Shown here in pieces: positions 49,543-58,040 of a DNA stretch of 64,000 bases. The translations under genes were made by a program, and so were the position numbers. The stretch is taken from contig NZ_AP026867.1 in the NCBI RefSeq assembly GCF_026000115.1, positions 3,591,716 through 3,655,715 of the forward strand, written 5' to 3'. The notes under the pieces are model-generated. The model ran no database searches. It was not told the origin of the DNA and saw only the letters and a list, made by a program, of their open reading frames with translations. The stretch is from Aureispira anguillae. GTDB lineage: Bacteria > Bacteroidota > Bacteroidia > Chitinophagales > Saprospiraceae. Position 1 is the first letter of the stretch. Every line of letters starts with the position of its first letter.

Positions 49543-50441
49543 AAATTATAGATACCTTACGTCCTGAGGGCGGTTCAAAGGCGGAGCAATGGTGGCAAGA
49601 CCAAGGCTTTAAAATAGTTTACCAGGAATTTAGAAAAGGGGATGCCAGTCATGATCTAAAAAAGATCAAAGATATACGAGATGTATCAGAATTCTTTAAA
49701 CTCAAAGGCTATCAATTTGGCAACTGGGTCACTCATGAAGATCGCTTTAATTATTTAGCAGCTCTAGCCGTTTGTTTATTTGATCTCAATCGAGTACTGC
49801 GTTTTAAAGGGCATAATTTAGGCTTAGACAAACATTTAGGCGTTGCCTTTGGGGCAAGGGGCAAAAAAGGAGCTAAAGCGCATTATGAGCCATGGTCGCA
49901 CATCATCAACATGACTCGTTACAAGGAAGCGCACCGTTTTGATGAGCCATACACCAAACCAACCCGTTTTGTTATTTCAGGTGGGGTGGGGTCTTTTGCC
50001 CATGAGTATGGGCATTTCTTGGATTACTTCTTTGGTTCCAGGGTGGAAACAATCGCTAGTGCTTACTCCTTATCCAATGGTGATTCTACCAATCCTACAA
50101 GAATTCAGTATGACAAAAACAAGTACCCCATGCGCTATTTGATGGAGTCCATTTTAGAAAAGGCGTATTGGGATAGCAGCAAACGCTCTGAGTCTGCTTA
50201 TGTGAGACGTATTAAGGAGCTGCTTCCTGATCGTTATTTGGATTATTTTCTAAGTAGAAATGAGATTTTTGCTCGTTTATTTGAACAGTACATTTCTTAT
50301 AAACTAAAGGAATTGAAGATTAAAAATGTCTTTCTAACTAAAACCAAGTACCACACCGCTCAATATATGCTCCTTTCGGAAATAAAAACGGTCGTGCCGC
50401 TCTTTGACAAGTTATTGATTCAAATGAGAAAGCATTTTTAA
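49539..50441 (+). CDS. Zincin-type metallopeptidase (LPD1-like)
   Basis: 300 residues, E2 copy of 24644-25546, with the same His155-Glu156-x2-His159 motif and downstream Glu (NEIFARLFEQY). Seven of the about 13 differences fall in one short segment (TIASAYSLSNGDSTNP), a loop after the zinc helix, which may mark a substrate-contact region or the edge of a recombination tract. Confidence 0.8.
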   Translation: MKIIDTLRPEGGSKAEQWWQDQGFKIVYQEFRKGDASHDLKKIKDIRDVSEFFKLKGYQFGNWVTHEDRFNYLAALAVCLFDLNRVLRFKGHNLGLDKHLGVAFGARGKKGAKAHYEPWSHIINMTRYKEAHRFDEPYTKPTRFVISGGVGSFAHEYGHFLDYFFGSRVETIASAYSLSNGDSTNPTRIQYDKNKYPMRYLMESILEKAYWDSSKRSESAYVRRIKELLPDRYLDYFLSRNEIFARLFEQYISYKLKELKIKNVFLTKTKYHTAQYMLLSEIKTVVPLFDKLLIQMRKHF

Positions 50442-50470
50442 ATTTAAACAGGACTCTAATCTTAAAACAC

Positions 50471-51256
50471 ATGATTAACCAAATTTTTAATATGGACTGC
50501 CTAAAGGGAATGGCTGCCATTCCTACTGGCTCTATTGATATGATTTTTGCTGACTTGCCTTATGGGATGCTTAAAACCAAATACACAAAATGGGATGTAA
50601 AAATTCCTTTTGAGCCACTTTGGGAACAATACGGGCGCATCCTTAAAAAAAATGGTGTGGTAGTATTAACAGGAGTGCATCCCTTTACCAATGAAATTAT
50701 CAACTCCATTCCCAAGGGCTATAAATACCGTGAATTAATTTGGTATAAAAGCAGTGGGAGTGGTTTTCTTAATGCTAAAAAACAACACCTAAAACAGCAT
50801 GAAAACGTTTTGATTATTTACCGAAAAAGCCCCGTTTATCATCCGCAAAAGTACCCCATTGATCCTCGGTTTATCGCTAAAGGAAAGGCTAAAAAAACAA
50901 CGCATTCCAACAAACGCAAAGCCTTTAGACTTTCCAGTGAATCTACCAATTATCAATATATTGACGATGGTACTCGTTACCCTGATTCTGTCCTGGAGTT
51001 TGGCGAATCCGTGCTCCCTGTTAAAAGTATGCACCGTAAGGGCATGCACCCAACGGAGAAGCCTGTCGATTTGGTCGCTTATTTGATCCGTTCCTTTACC
51101 AATAAAGGTGAAACGGTTTTGGATAATTGCATTGGGAGTGGGACTACTGCCGTTGCTGCTATTTTGGAGCAGCGTAATTTTATTGGCTTTGAAATGAACC
51201 AGGATTATTACCAGATGGCACAGGAGCGAGTCGCTTGCGCCTTGAAAGCGGTTTAG
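50471..51256 (+). CDS. Beta-class DNA methyltransferase (N6-adenine/N4-cytosine)
   Basis: 261 residues. The catalytic motif comes first (DLPYG at 28-32) and the SAM-binding motif last (DNCIGSGTTAVAA, followed by FIGFEMNQDYYQMAQERV), the order of the beta class. HPTEKPVDLVAYLI is the usual motif X. The central region (SSGSGFLNAKKQHLKQHE) is the target-recognition part. It stands where E1 has no such gene; E1 has the unrelated Dam-like enzyme instead. Confidence 0.92.
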   Translation: MINQIFNMDCLKGMAAIPTGSIDMIFADLPYGMLKTKYTKWDVKIPFEPLWEQYGRILKKNGVVVLTGVHPFTNEIINSIPKGYKYRELIWYKSSGSGFLNAKKQHLKQHENVLIIYRKSPVYHPQKYPIDPRFIAKGKAKKTTHSNKRKAFRLSSESTNYQYIDDGTRYPDSVLEFGESVLPVKSMHRKGMHPTEKPVDLVAYLIRSFTNKGETVLDNCIGSGTTAVAAILEQRNFIGFEMNQDYYQMAQERVACALKAV

Positions 51257-51273
51257 GCTACTTGATTTTTTCA

Positions 51274-51308
51274 AAGGGGAGATTGTGTTCAAACAGTCTC
51301 CCTTTTTT
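51274..51308 (+). terminator. Rho-independent terminator
   Basis: GGGAGATTG pairs with CAGTCTCCC (one G-T) and is followed by TTTTTT, 18 bases after the methyltransferase stop. Confidence 0.9.
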
Positions 51309-51451
51309 ATTGCTTCTAATAGAACTTAGTCTAAACTACTTTCAAATATACGTCACAAAATAACCCCAGCTCAGCGCTAAAACTTCCCTTTCTAAATTTC
51401 ATACAATACTTTTACAGATATAATTTATTTTGTCATAAAAAACAATACGGT

Positions 51452-51718
51452 ATGAAAAAACAACTCCAAGGCAACGCCCAAAGCGACCAGCCACAGCCCA
51501 TTGATAAAACAGAGGTTTTATCCTTAATTAGTACACAAATCAACAAACTAGAAGCCCACGAAGCTCGTATTTTAAACACTGGAATCTTTGACGATGACTT
51601 GCTCGATTTGGACGATAACCAAGCCATGAGCGATAATTTTTCTTTGGCGGCTCATGCCACTAATGCGGCCGTTATTATGGAGCTAAAGTCATTGTCCAAA
51701 AAGGTTCAAAAACTGTAA
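51452..51718 (+). CDS. Conserved element protein, unknown
   Basis: 88 residues, homologue of the C-terminal part of 26060-26449; the ~40-residue N-terminal extension of the E1 protein is absent. Acidic centre (GIFDDDLLDLDDN). It precedes the acidic membrane protein by five bases. Confidence 0.65.
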   Translation: MKKQLQGNAQSDQPQPIDKTEVLSLISTQINKLEAHEARILNTGIFDDDLLDLDDNQAMSDNFSLAAHATNAAVIMELKSLSKKVQKL

Positions 51719-51723
51719 AAAAA

Positions 51724-52713
51724 ATGGAAAACAACCTAGAAAACAACCCTCTTGATTTAGCCGAACAAATGCAGCAAGAATTTATCCAGGAACAGGAAAA
51801 AATGACGCTAGAAACTCGTTTAGAAAACGGCATAGAAACTGATTTTGAAATTGAGGTAGAAACTGCTCAGAAACTGCAAGAAACTGCGTTTACTGGCAGT
51901 ACTGGCACAAAAACTGATTTTGACAGGGAGCAGAAACTGGACAGAAATAATCTAGAAACTGACGCAGAAACTGAAACAGAAACTGCCGAAAATAATTCTG
52001 ACACTGCTTTTCATTTGGACGATTCAATGGACAACGATCCCATTCCAGAAACACAAGAAGATCCATTAAATGAATATGTCCAGGAAACGCCAAAAACTAA
52101 CCCTGTTGAAGAGATAAAAAAGGCAACGGGTGAGAGTACTAAAAATCTCAAAAACTTGGCAGAATTGGGCGAAATTGCCTTCACCTATATTGACCTAGCC
52201 AAAGCGCAATTGTGTAGCTCCATTAGTGGGCAACACGTGGCAGAATATACCGCCGATGAAAAAGCAAAAAAAGTGTTGATTTCTGCCGTTCAGGAATATT
52301 TGAGTACACAGGAAATTAAAGCGCCTACTCCTTTAATGACTCTATTGTTAGCCGTGGGGACTTGGGCAGCGGCTGGTTTTGGTGCTGCTTTTTGGCACAA
52401 GTACCAGCTCAAGCAAATGAAACCGAGTCCAGCTCCAAGCGCTGCAGCAATTACTCAAGAAGAAAGCCTAGAAGATGAAGAACAAGAACAAGCTGCAGGC
52501 GAGCCCACTTCTGATTTTAGCCATTTGAAAGAATACCAGGACGGGCGAAAATTATTTGAGATCCACAAAACCAAAGGGACGTACAAGCGCTTGCCCAATA
52601 ACACTTATTGTGCAATAGAAATTGCTCACGAAATCCCAAGTCCTGAAATCCAAACGTTAATTGACCAAGGGAAAACGAACCCTGAAATTAGAGCCATTAT
52701 TTATGGCGAATAA
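51724..52713 (+). CDS. Acidic membrane protein with Glu/Thr-rich N-terminus
   Basis: 329 residues, homologue of 26453-27478. The N-terminal half repeats an ETE/ENG pattern (LETRLENGIETDFEIEVETAQ), then comes a helical region (KSTKNLKNLAELGEI-type), the hydrophobic segment (PLMTLLLAVGTWAAAGFGAAFW) and the conserved C-terminus (KTKGTYKRLPNNTYCAIEIAHE...IRAIIYGE). The acidic repeats differ from E1 (ETA against ENA), so they evolve fast while both ends are kept. Confidence 0.65.
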   Translation: MENNLENNPLDLAEQMQQEFIQEQEKMTLETRLENGIETDFEIEVETAQKLQETAFTGSTGTKTDFDREQKLDRNNLETDAETETETAENNSDTAFHLDDSMDNDPIPETQEDPLNEYVQETPKTNPVEEIKKATGESTKNLKNLAELGEIAFTYIDLAKAQLCSSISGQHVAEYTADEKAKKVLISAVQEYLSTQEIKAPTPLMTLLLAVGTWAAAGFGAAFWHKYQLKQMKPSPAPSAAAITQEESLEDEEQEQAAGEPTSDFSHLKEYQDGRKLFEIHKTKGTYKRLPNNTYCAIEIAHEIPSPEIQTLIDQGKTNPEIRAIIYGE

Positions 52714-52731
52714 CCCTTTTAATCACCAACT

Positions 52732-53421
52732 ATGGCCATTGATTTAAACCATCCTTTCTTTTTAGCCTATTTTGGTAAGCCACATTCGGGCAAAACTTAC
52801 GATCTACAACAATTTGTCTTGCGTTGTAATCGACCTACTATTTTTGTTTACAATTCGGGTTGGGACAAAGATTGGGTGGGTTTTGAATTGATTGAATTGT
52901 GGTCCGATAAAAAAGAGCAGGAATTATACTTTTCTTACAAAGGCAAAGACTATGTATTTGAAAAGCATTTTATGAAAAAGTTTCGAGGCAAAAAGGTCAA
53001 AGCAATGATGGCAGACGAAAAACTGACCGAGCAATTGTTGTACAAACGCCTCTCCAGGCAAGGCTATGAAGGTCTATTTTTTATCATTGACGATGCCACC
53101 AATATCTTGAGCTCCACCTTAACCCAAGCACAAAAAGCTTGCTTTTATCGAGCCAAGCATGTCGGCATCTGGTTCGCCCTGGTCTTCCATGACCCAAATA
53201 TGTTTCCCAATGGTGCTTGGGGTGCCTTAACCAAAGCCAAGTTCTTTAAAAACAACGTAGCTCCACCCATGCACAAAAGTAAAATTATTCCACATTTTAG
53301 AAAATTACTCAAAGCCTATCAGACGCTCAAAGATGCTCCTAAGTACAGTTATTGTACCTTGATTATGGATTCAGGCGAGCTGTCTTATACGCCTTTTTAC
53401 GCTAACAAAAAGAAAAAATAA
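52732..53421 (+). CDS. P-loop ATPase, candidate genome-packaging ATPase
   Basis: 229 residues, close homologue of 27481-28191: Walker A GKPHSGKT, Walker B FFIIDDATN and FYRAKHVGIWFALVFHDPNMFPNGAWGALTKAKFFKNN. Strong conservation across the two elements marks it as a core function. Alternative: a Zot-like assembly ATPase of a filamentous system, but the membrane-protein block and wall hydrolases fit an internal-membrane particle better. Confidence 0.7.
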   Translation: MAIDLNHPFFLAYFGKPHSGKTYDLQQFVLRCNRPTIFVYNSGWDKDWVGFELIELWSDKKEQELYFSYKGKDYVFEKHFMKKFRGKKVKAMMADEKLTEQLLYKRLSRQGYEGLFFIIDDATNILSSTLTQAQKACFYRAKHVGIWFALVFHDPNMFPNGAWGALTKAKFFKNNVAPPMHKSKIIPHFRKLLKAYQTLKDAPKYSYCTLIMDSGELSYTPFYANKKKK

Positions 53422-53423
53422 CT

Positions 53424-53867
53424 ATGTTGTTAAAATCGTTAATCAAAATGAATCTGCCCACGCTGCAGCAAAACCTCAGTAACATAATCGAGGATCTATT
53501 AACCGACGTGGCAGATAAGAATCAATTAAATCCTTTTGATTTGAGTTTAACCCTTTCAAGAATTGGGGAGCAAGCCATTGGTAAAGTCTATACACCCGAT
53601 AAAATTTGTATTCACGAATTAAAAGCGGCTCAAATGTTGGAAGATATTTTTCATCTACAACTCCAAACCGTTCCAACCATGTTACAAAATTTGGTACATC
53701 AACAAATTAAAGGCATCAACATTCAAGATTTTATCCTAAAAGCCTTGAGTAATTTTAGCCTCATGATGCGTTATAATTCTAACTTTGAATTAGAATTTTT
53801 CAAAATTGATAAAGAAGGGACTCAGCCTATTGATATAGATGAGTTTTTTGCTACTTTAGCCATTTAA
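53424..53867 (+). CDS. Conserved element protein, unknown
   Basis: 147 residues, homologue of 28197-28643 (ADKNQLNPFDL, closing IDIDEFFATLAI). Follows the ATPase by two bases. Not recognised. Confidence 0.65.
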   Translation: MLLKSLIKMNLPTLQQNLSNIIEDLLTDVADKNQLNPFDLSLTLSRIGEQAIGKVYTPDKICIHELKAAQMLEDIFHLQLQTVPTMLQNLVHQQIKGINIQDFILKALSNFSLMMRYNSNFELEFFKIDKEGTQPIDIDEFFATLAI

Positions 53868-53907
53868 TCGTTCGTTTTAATCTATTTTAAATACACAATT
53901 TATTCTT

Positions 53908-54315
53908 ATGAATCGTCAAGCATCCAACTTGACCATTCATCCACCCATCTCCTCAAAATTACTCGGTCGCTATCGCAAACAAAAAGGCGTTTATGTGATC
54001 CGAATTAAAGACCAGGTTATCTACATTGGTATTTCTACAAACATCTATGGTGCTGCTTTACGGCTCTTTCAAAAAGGGGGCATTTTAAGCCATATTCCAG
54101 TCGAAAAAGTGAGCTTTGAAATCATTTTTTCTACCCTGCGTAGATCCTCTATTGAAATGGTGCTCAAACGTCATTTTAAGCCCGTCTACAATTACATTGC
54201 TCAAGAACCAAACTCTTATACTTCCTATGAAAAAAAGCAGATTAAGCGCATTAAAGATACCTACCTAAAACAAAGCCGATTTTCTAACCTAGGAGAGCAT
54301 CAATCCGATTCTTAA
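53908..54315 (+). CDS. GIY-YIG endonuclease-like protein
   Basis: 135 residues, homologue of 28885-29316, with KGVYVIRI (GVY in place of GIY) and QVIYIGISTNIYGAALRL. Unlike E1 it does not overlap the amidase gene (23-base gap). Confidence 0.78.
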   Translation: MNRQASNLTIHPPISSKLLGRYRKQKGVYVIRIKDQVIYIGISTNIYGAALRLFQKGGILSHIPVEKVSFEIIFSTLRRSSIEMVLKRHFKPVYNYIAQEPNSYTSYEKKQIKRIKDTYLKQSRFSNLGEHQSDS

Positions 54316-54338
54316 TTTTTAACCAAAACAACCAAACC

Positions 54339-54929
54339 ATGTACCCAATACCGATTATCAGTAATGGTCATGGTGGTATGATTGGCTCCATTTACCAAAC
54401 CAAGGGCAAACGCTCGCCAATTTGGTCAGATGGAGCTGTTCTTTATGAAGGAGAATGCAATCGTGCCATCAAAAACCGTGTGATCGAATTGCTCCATTTT
54501 AAGGGCATTCCCTATTATGATTTAGTCCCAGAGCAGCACGATTTAAACCGCAAAACTAGGGTCGCCCGTGCCAATCGCTTTCACCGCCAACACAAAAAAA
54601 CATTCTTGATTGATCTACATTCTAATGCAGGTGGTGGAGAAGGTTCAGAAGTTTTTGTCGCCCACAATGCCAGCAGCTCCAGCTTGAGCTTAGCAGCCTG
54701 GACAAAGTTCTTATTTATTCGACATTTTCCCGAAAGTACCTTTCGAGGCATCAAACGAGAAAACTATGATCTGCTCCATCTCACCGCTATGCCTGCCATT
54801 CTATTGGAAAATTTCTTTATGGACACTGAGCTAGAATGTAGAACCTATTTAATGACCCCAAAAGGACGAGATCGTATTGCTGCTTATGTTGTAGCTATTA
54901 TTGAAGCCTATATAAAATTTCACAGTTGA
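54339..54929 (+). CDS. N-acetylmuramoyl-L-alanine amidase (Amidase_3)
   Basis: 196 residues, homologue of 29313-29906. Zinc ligands His in ISNGHGG (Asn replaces Asp before it), Glu in YEGECNRAI, His in IDLHSNAG; catalytic Glu in ILLENFFMDT. The next gene starts inside its stop (TGATG). Confidence 0.88.
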   Translation: MYPIPIISNGHGGMIGSIYQTKGKRSPIWSDGAVLYEGECNRAIKNRVIELLHFKGIPYYDLVPEQHDLNRKTRVARANRFHRQHKKTFLIDLHSNAGGGEGSEVFVAHNASSSSLSLAAWTKFLFIRHFPESTFRGIKRENYDLLHLTAMPAILLENFFMDTELECRTYLMTPKGRDRIAAYVVAIIEAYIKFHS

Positions 54930-55534
54930 TGAAAGATAATTTTCAATTTGCGTTGATTTTGGGCCTGTTTGCTTATCTCATTTTTCTGCAGCAATGCAAG
55001 CAAGGTGCTAGCTCCAACCATAACCAACCATTCAAAGCAGATACCACCATTATTATAGATACCATTTTGCCTGCTCCTGTTGTTGTGCAGCTCCCTAGGC
55101 TGCCCATCCCTGAGCCTAGGATTGTTTATATTGATTCTTCTAAGAATATTATCCCTTCAAATGCTATTGATACTACTCAGCACCTTGTAACAAAATTGTA
55201 TAAAGACAGCTTAGAAGATGAAAACTTAACCCTCTATTATGAGTCTTTAGTCCAGGGCGAGCTGCTTAAAAATAAGTTGGATTATAAACTCAAGATTCCA
55301 AAGTTGGTTACCAAAACCGTTCAAATTAATACGCCCGTTCCTGTTCCTAGCAATGGGCTGTTTTTGAATGCTGGTGTTGGGGGGAATATCCATTCCTTTT
55401 CTAGTTTGACCGTCGGTTTGCAATTTGTCAGCAAGAAAGGTTGGGCGCTTGGCTATGATTACGATCTTTTACAACAAGCCCACCAAATCAAGCTCGGAGT
55501 CCGAATTTTTCCCTTTTCAAAGCGCAAAAAATGA
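54929..55534 (+). CDS. Membrane-anchored beta-rich protein, spanin-like position
   Basis: 201 residues from the ATG at 54929; homologue of 29910-30560 (ILPAPVVVQLPRLPIPEP, YKDSLEDENLTLYY, GLQFVSKKGWALGYDYDLL). N-terminal transmembrane helix with a following Cys (LQQCKQG), so lipid modification is possible. The gap after it, 55535-55760, contains an inverted ATTACG pair and the late promoter. Confidence 0.6.
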   Translation: MKDNFQFALILGLFAYLIFLQQCKQGASSNHNQPFKADTTIIIDTILPAPVVVQLPRLPIPEPRIVYIDSSKNIIPSNAIDTTQHLVTKLYKDSLEDENLTLYYESLVQGELLKNKLDYKLKIPKLVTKTVQINTPVPVPSNGLFLNAGVGGNIHSFSSLTVGLQFVSKKGWALGYDYDLLQQAHQIKLGVRIFPFSKRKK

Positions 55535-55698
55535 ACGAAGCGTAATTTTAGACGTAATTTTTTTGGCGGTGGGCGCTCTAGCTCTTTGGTAGCAATAGAT
55601 ACACCTCTGTTTGGGATTAAAAAACCAATCCAAATTCCATTAAAATTACGCCTCTTTTTCGCTCGAAACACCCTTTCAAATTAGGTTTTTTACCATAT

Positions 55699-55715
55699 TT
55701 TGCGCCATCTTTGTA
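55699..55715 (+). promoter_or_regulatory. Candidate late promoter of E2
   Basis: CATCTTTG at 55706-55713 is the -7-like box and stands 48 bases before the first capsid-block gene, matching the E1 promoter at 30700-30707 in sequence and place. The -33 box is not clear. Confidence 0.5.
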
Positions 55716-55760
55716 AGGTCAAATACAAGAAAACTAACCCCCTTAAACCTTGTCTTTATT

Positions 55761-55877
55761 ATGCTAATCCCCACAGAATCCAAACACATCATTGAGATTA
55801 AACCCGACTATCTTGGTGTGGGTGTTATTGGTTTGGTGGTCTTGCTTATTCTCGTTATCAACAAAAAATTACTCTAA
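55761..55877 (+). CDS. Small single-helix membrane protein
   Basis: 38 residues (MLIPTESKHIIEIKPDYLG then helix VGVIGLVVLLILVIN). Counterpart of 30797-30943 by place and plan; too short for usual calling. The next gene starts one base after its stop. Confidence 0.6.
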   Translation: MLIPTESKHIIEIKPDYLGVGVIGLVVLLILVINKKLL

Positions 55878-55878
55878 C

Positions 55879-56226
55879 ATGAAAGAACTCGTCAAAGCTT
55901 TTTTTAGCTGGATCTTAGGGCTTTTTAATGTTGGGGTTTATTGCGCTGATGGCGTGGATAGTTTGATCCAACATTTAAACTTTCTTGGGCTCCAACACCA
56001 AGCCAATGAAATTGTCCGTTTGTACCAATTACTCGAACACCAAAGCCAAATGCTTTTGGTCTTAGATGGGCTCCGAACGGGTTTAATGCTCCTTTCTTTG
56101 ATCTTTCTTTTTATCATCAATTTCCAGGTCTTTAAATCTGCCTTCTATTGGTGTAAAAGCAACATCAAATCCCTTCCTTTTTTCTTTAAACAACTCAAAA
56201 CTAAATTCAAAAAATGGCTAATGTAA
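55879..56226 (+). CDS. Two-helix membrane protein of the capsid block
   Basis: 115 residues from the ATG at 55879, homologue of 30940-31275 (AFFSWILGLFNVGVY, NEIVRLYQLLEHQSQML, LMLLSLIFLFIIN). It overlaps the capsid candidate gene by 13 bases. Confidence 0.65.
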   Translation: MKELVKAFFSWILGLFNVGVYCADGVDSLIQHLNFLGLQHQANEIVRLYQLLEHQSQMLLVLDGLRTGLMLLSLIFLFIINFQVFKSAFYWCKSNIKSLPFFFKQLKTKFKKWLM

Positions 56227-56903
56227 AACGTATTTACGCCCCTTTTACTACCGACCTATGTATGGCTACTCCTTGGGCTTATGTGGATAGCAAATTATCA
56301 TACCGCCCTTTGACTCCTGGTACTGTTGAACAGGAATTAATCACCGACGTTCAAAAAGCGGGCGGTATTGTTGACCACAACTATTCTATCCTCGCTCAAA
56401 GCAAAGAAATGGCAGAGCAAGGGCAATTGGAATTAACCCTTATGTTATCCGATGAAAAAGATGCAGAAGGCAATTTTAGATACCAAGCTAAGGAGATGGT
56501 GCGTGTTGGTATTAATCGCCAAAGCATGGACATTTTCCCCTCTGATCCTAGCTTTCCTACAGGTTTAGTCGTTGGCGGCACCTTTGGCGAGGAAACCTTG
56601 GATATTATTGCCCGTTTAGCTCGTGAGGGCAAATCCTTAACCATTAACGGCATGCACATTGATGCCGATGATGACAAGCATTTTACTGCTAAAATGATCG
56701 AGCGTCAATTCAAACACGACGGCTCCAGCTTGGGCGATAAAAATATTTTGTACCCTAAATCTTTGGCTAGTGATGAACAGACTACCATCCGTGTTATTGC
56801 GGACATCAATGTTAAACTAGATGGGTTTGGTTACTTAGAAATTCCTATTTATAGAGGCATTGGTGCCAACCTAACACTAGATACTACCTTCGCTAGATCT
56901 TAG
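56214..56903 (+). CDS. Candidate major capsid protein of E2
   Basis: 229 residues, soluble, beta-rich; homologue of 31346-32071 with the core VVGGTFGEETLDIIARLAREGKSLTINGM and the closing LDGFGYLEIPIYRGIGANLTLDTTF. Followed by a long terminator as in E1. Evidence for a capsid role is position, solubility among membrane proteins and co-conservation with the ATPase; not a recognised motif. Confidence 0.45.
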   Translation: MANVKRIYAPFTTDLCMATPWAYVDSKLSYRPLTPGTVEQELITDVQKAGGIVDHNYSILAQSKEMAEQGQLELTLMLSDEKDAEGNFRYQAKEMVRVGINRQSMDIFPSDPSFPTGLVVGGTFGEETLDIIARLAREGKSLTINGMHIDADDDKHFTAKMIERQFKHDGSSLGDKNILYPKSLASDEQTTIRVIADINVKLDGFGYLEIPIYRGIGANLTLDTTFARS

Positions 56904-56940
56904 ACCGCCCCACGATCCATAACTCCTCCCTAAACCTTAT

Positions 56941-57036
56941 AAGCCAAGTACTTCATTATGTCCTCGCCCAATACTTTATTTTAAATCTTTCCTTCTAAAT
57001 AAATGAAGTATTCCATAATAACTACTTGGCTTTTTT
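56941..57036 (+). terminator. Branched terminator after the capsid candidate
   Basis: AAGCCAAGTA (56941-56950) pairs with TACTTGGCTT (57023-57032), followed by a T-run; inside, AATACTTTATTT pairs roughly with AAATGAAGTATT. It takes the place of the simple terminator of E1. Confidence 0.75.
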
Positions 57037-57048
57037 AACCCTTTTGTT

Positions 57049-57306
57049 ATGACAGGTTCCTTTTTTGATACCATCTCTACTGGAGATATTGGCATCTTGG
57101 ATGGTGGATTAAACATTGGAAACCATGGCATGACCAACAAAGATTTAAAGGTCATCTTTGGCTCCCTTGCTCAATCCGAACAAGCCCAAGCTAGTCAACA
57201 AATTGAAGAACGTAAACGACGAGATCAACTCCTTATTATTAGTGCCTCTGTTGTCGTTTTGATTCTTATTCTTATCCTTATTTTCTTTTACCACAAACAA
57301 CCCTAA
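57049..57306 (+). CDS. Small membrane protein of the capsid block
   Basis: 85 residues, homologue of 32156-32431 (LNIGNHGMTNKDL) with a C-terminal helix (LLIISASVVVLILILILIFF). Confidence 0.65.
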   Translation: MTGSFFDTISTGDIGILDGGLNIGNHGMTNKDLKVIFGSLAQSEQAQASQQIEERKRRDQLLIISASVVVLILILILIFFYHKQP

Positions 57307-57308
57307 CC

Positions 57309-57653
57309 ATGAGCCTAGGTACCCTTTCTGAAACTCGTACGCTTCCGCTTGAAGCCCAAAATAGGTCTGTAGATCCTTTACCGACTGCACCTGTTGTTCC
57401 TGCTGTCCAAAAAGATTTGGTGCTCCCCAATACCACCACTCCCACGGCAACGCCTGACACTGGTTTAATTACCAAACCACAACCCACCACCGAGCCGATG
57501 GTGGTCGTTACTACCACGACTACTGATCCAACCACCAAACCCAAACCTTGTGGCTATTGCACCGCCAAAAGCATTACTGGTTTAGCTTTTCAAATTAGTG
57601 TGGTGATTCTTGTGTTAGCCGTTTCTTTTAACCTTGTAAAAAAAGCTCAATAA
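57309..57653 (+). CDS. Thr/Pro-rich protein with CxxC and C-terminal membrane helix
   Basis: 114 residues, homologue of 32428-32802: Thr/Pro-rich repeat region, CGYC just before the transmembrane helix (GLAFQISVVILVLAVSF). The next start follows its stop directly. Confidence 0.6.
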   Translation: MSLGTLSETRTLPLEAQNRSVDPLPTAPVVPAVQKDLVLPNTTTPTATPDTGLITKPQPTTEPMVVVTTTTTDPTTKPKPCGYCTAKSITGLAFQISVVILVLAVSFNLVKKAQ

Positions 57654-58040
57654 ATGGCTTGCGATGATCCAGATGCGCCCCTCTTCTTTGCCTGTCATTT
57701 AGAGGGGGAAGGCACTGTCAGTGAAGACAGAAACAAATCCAATACTAATACCACCACCACAACAAACACCACAACCAATACAAACAATGGTGGTAGTTCA
57801 GACAAAAATCCTCAAAATGTTGGCAATATTATCAATGCTGGTGCCAACGGTTTGGATAGTATTACAGGCTTTATCAATTCCTTAACGGGTAAATCTACTA
57901 CTCCCAGTACGACTTATATCACCAATCCCAACCCACCAAAACCCAAGGTTTCCCCCTGGTTAATTGGCGGCGCTATTGGGGGAGTCGTTTTATTAATCAC
58001 CCTATTAATCGTTCTCAAAAATGGACAATCCAACCAATAA
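57654..58040 (+). CDS. Low-complexity membrane protein of the capsid block
   Basis: 128 residues, homologue of 32863-33279: Asn/Thr-rich middle, NIINAGANGLDSITGF motif and C-terminal helix (LIGGAIGGVVLLITLLIVL). It overlaps the next gene by 20 bases. Confidence 0.6.
   Translation: MACDDPDAPLFFACHLEGEGTVSEDRNKSNTNTTTTTNTTTNTNNGGSSDKNPQNVGNIINAGANGLDSITGFINSLTGKSTTPSTTYITNPNPPKPKVSPWLIGGAIGGVVLLITLLIVLKNGQSNQ

Larger units (their letters stand above)
49286..50441 (+). repeat. Near-identical block shared with E1 (copy 2)
   Basis: Counterpart of 24391-25545: terminator, 51-residue protein and metallopeptidase, with only scattered base changes, most of them concentrated in a short stretch around 50050-50115. 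Confidence 0.85.

Noticed and set aside
50789-51292. 167-residue frame opposite the beta-class methyltransferase
   Set aside because: Antisense shadow of a gene with all catalytic motifs in place.
57278-57544. Val/Gly/Ser-rich frame on the minus strand
   Set aside because: Reverse complement of Thr-rich codons (ACC to GGT) of the real gene 57309-57653.
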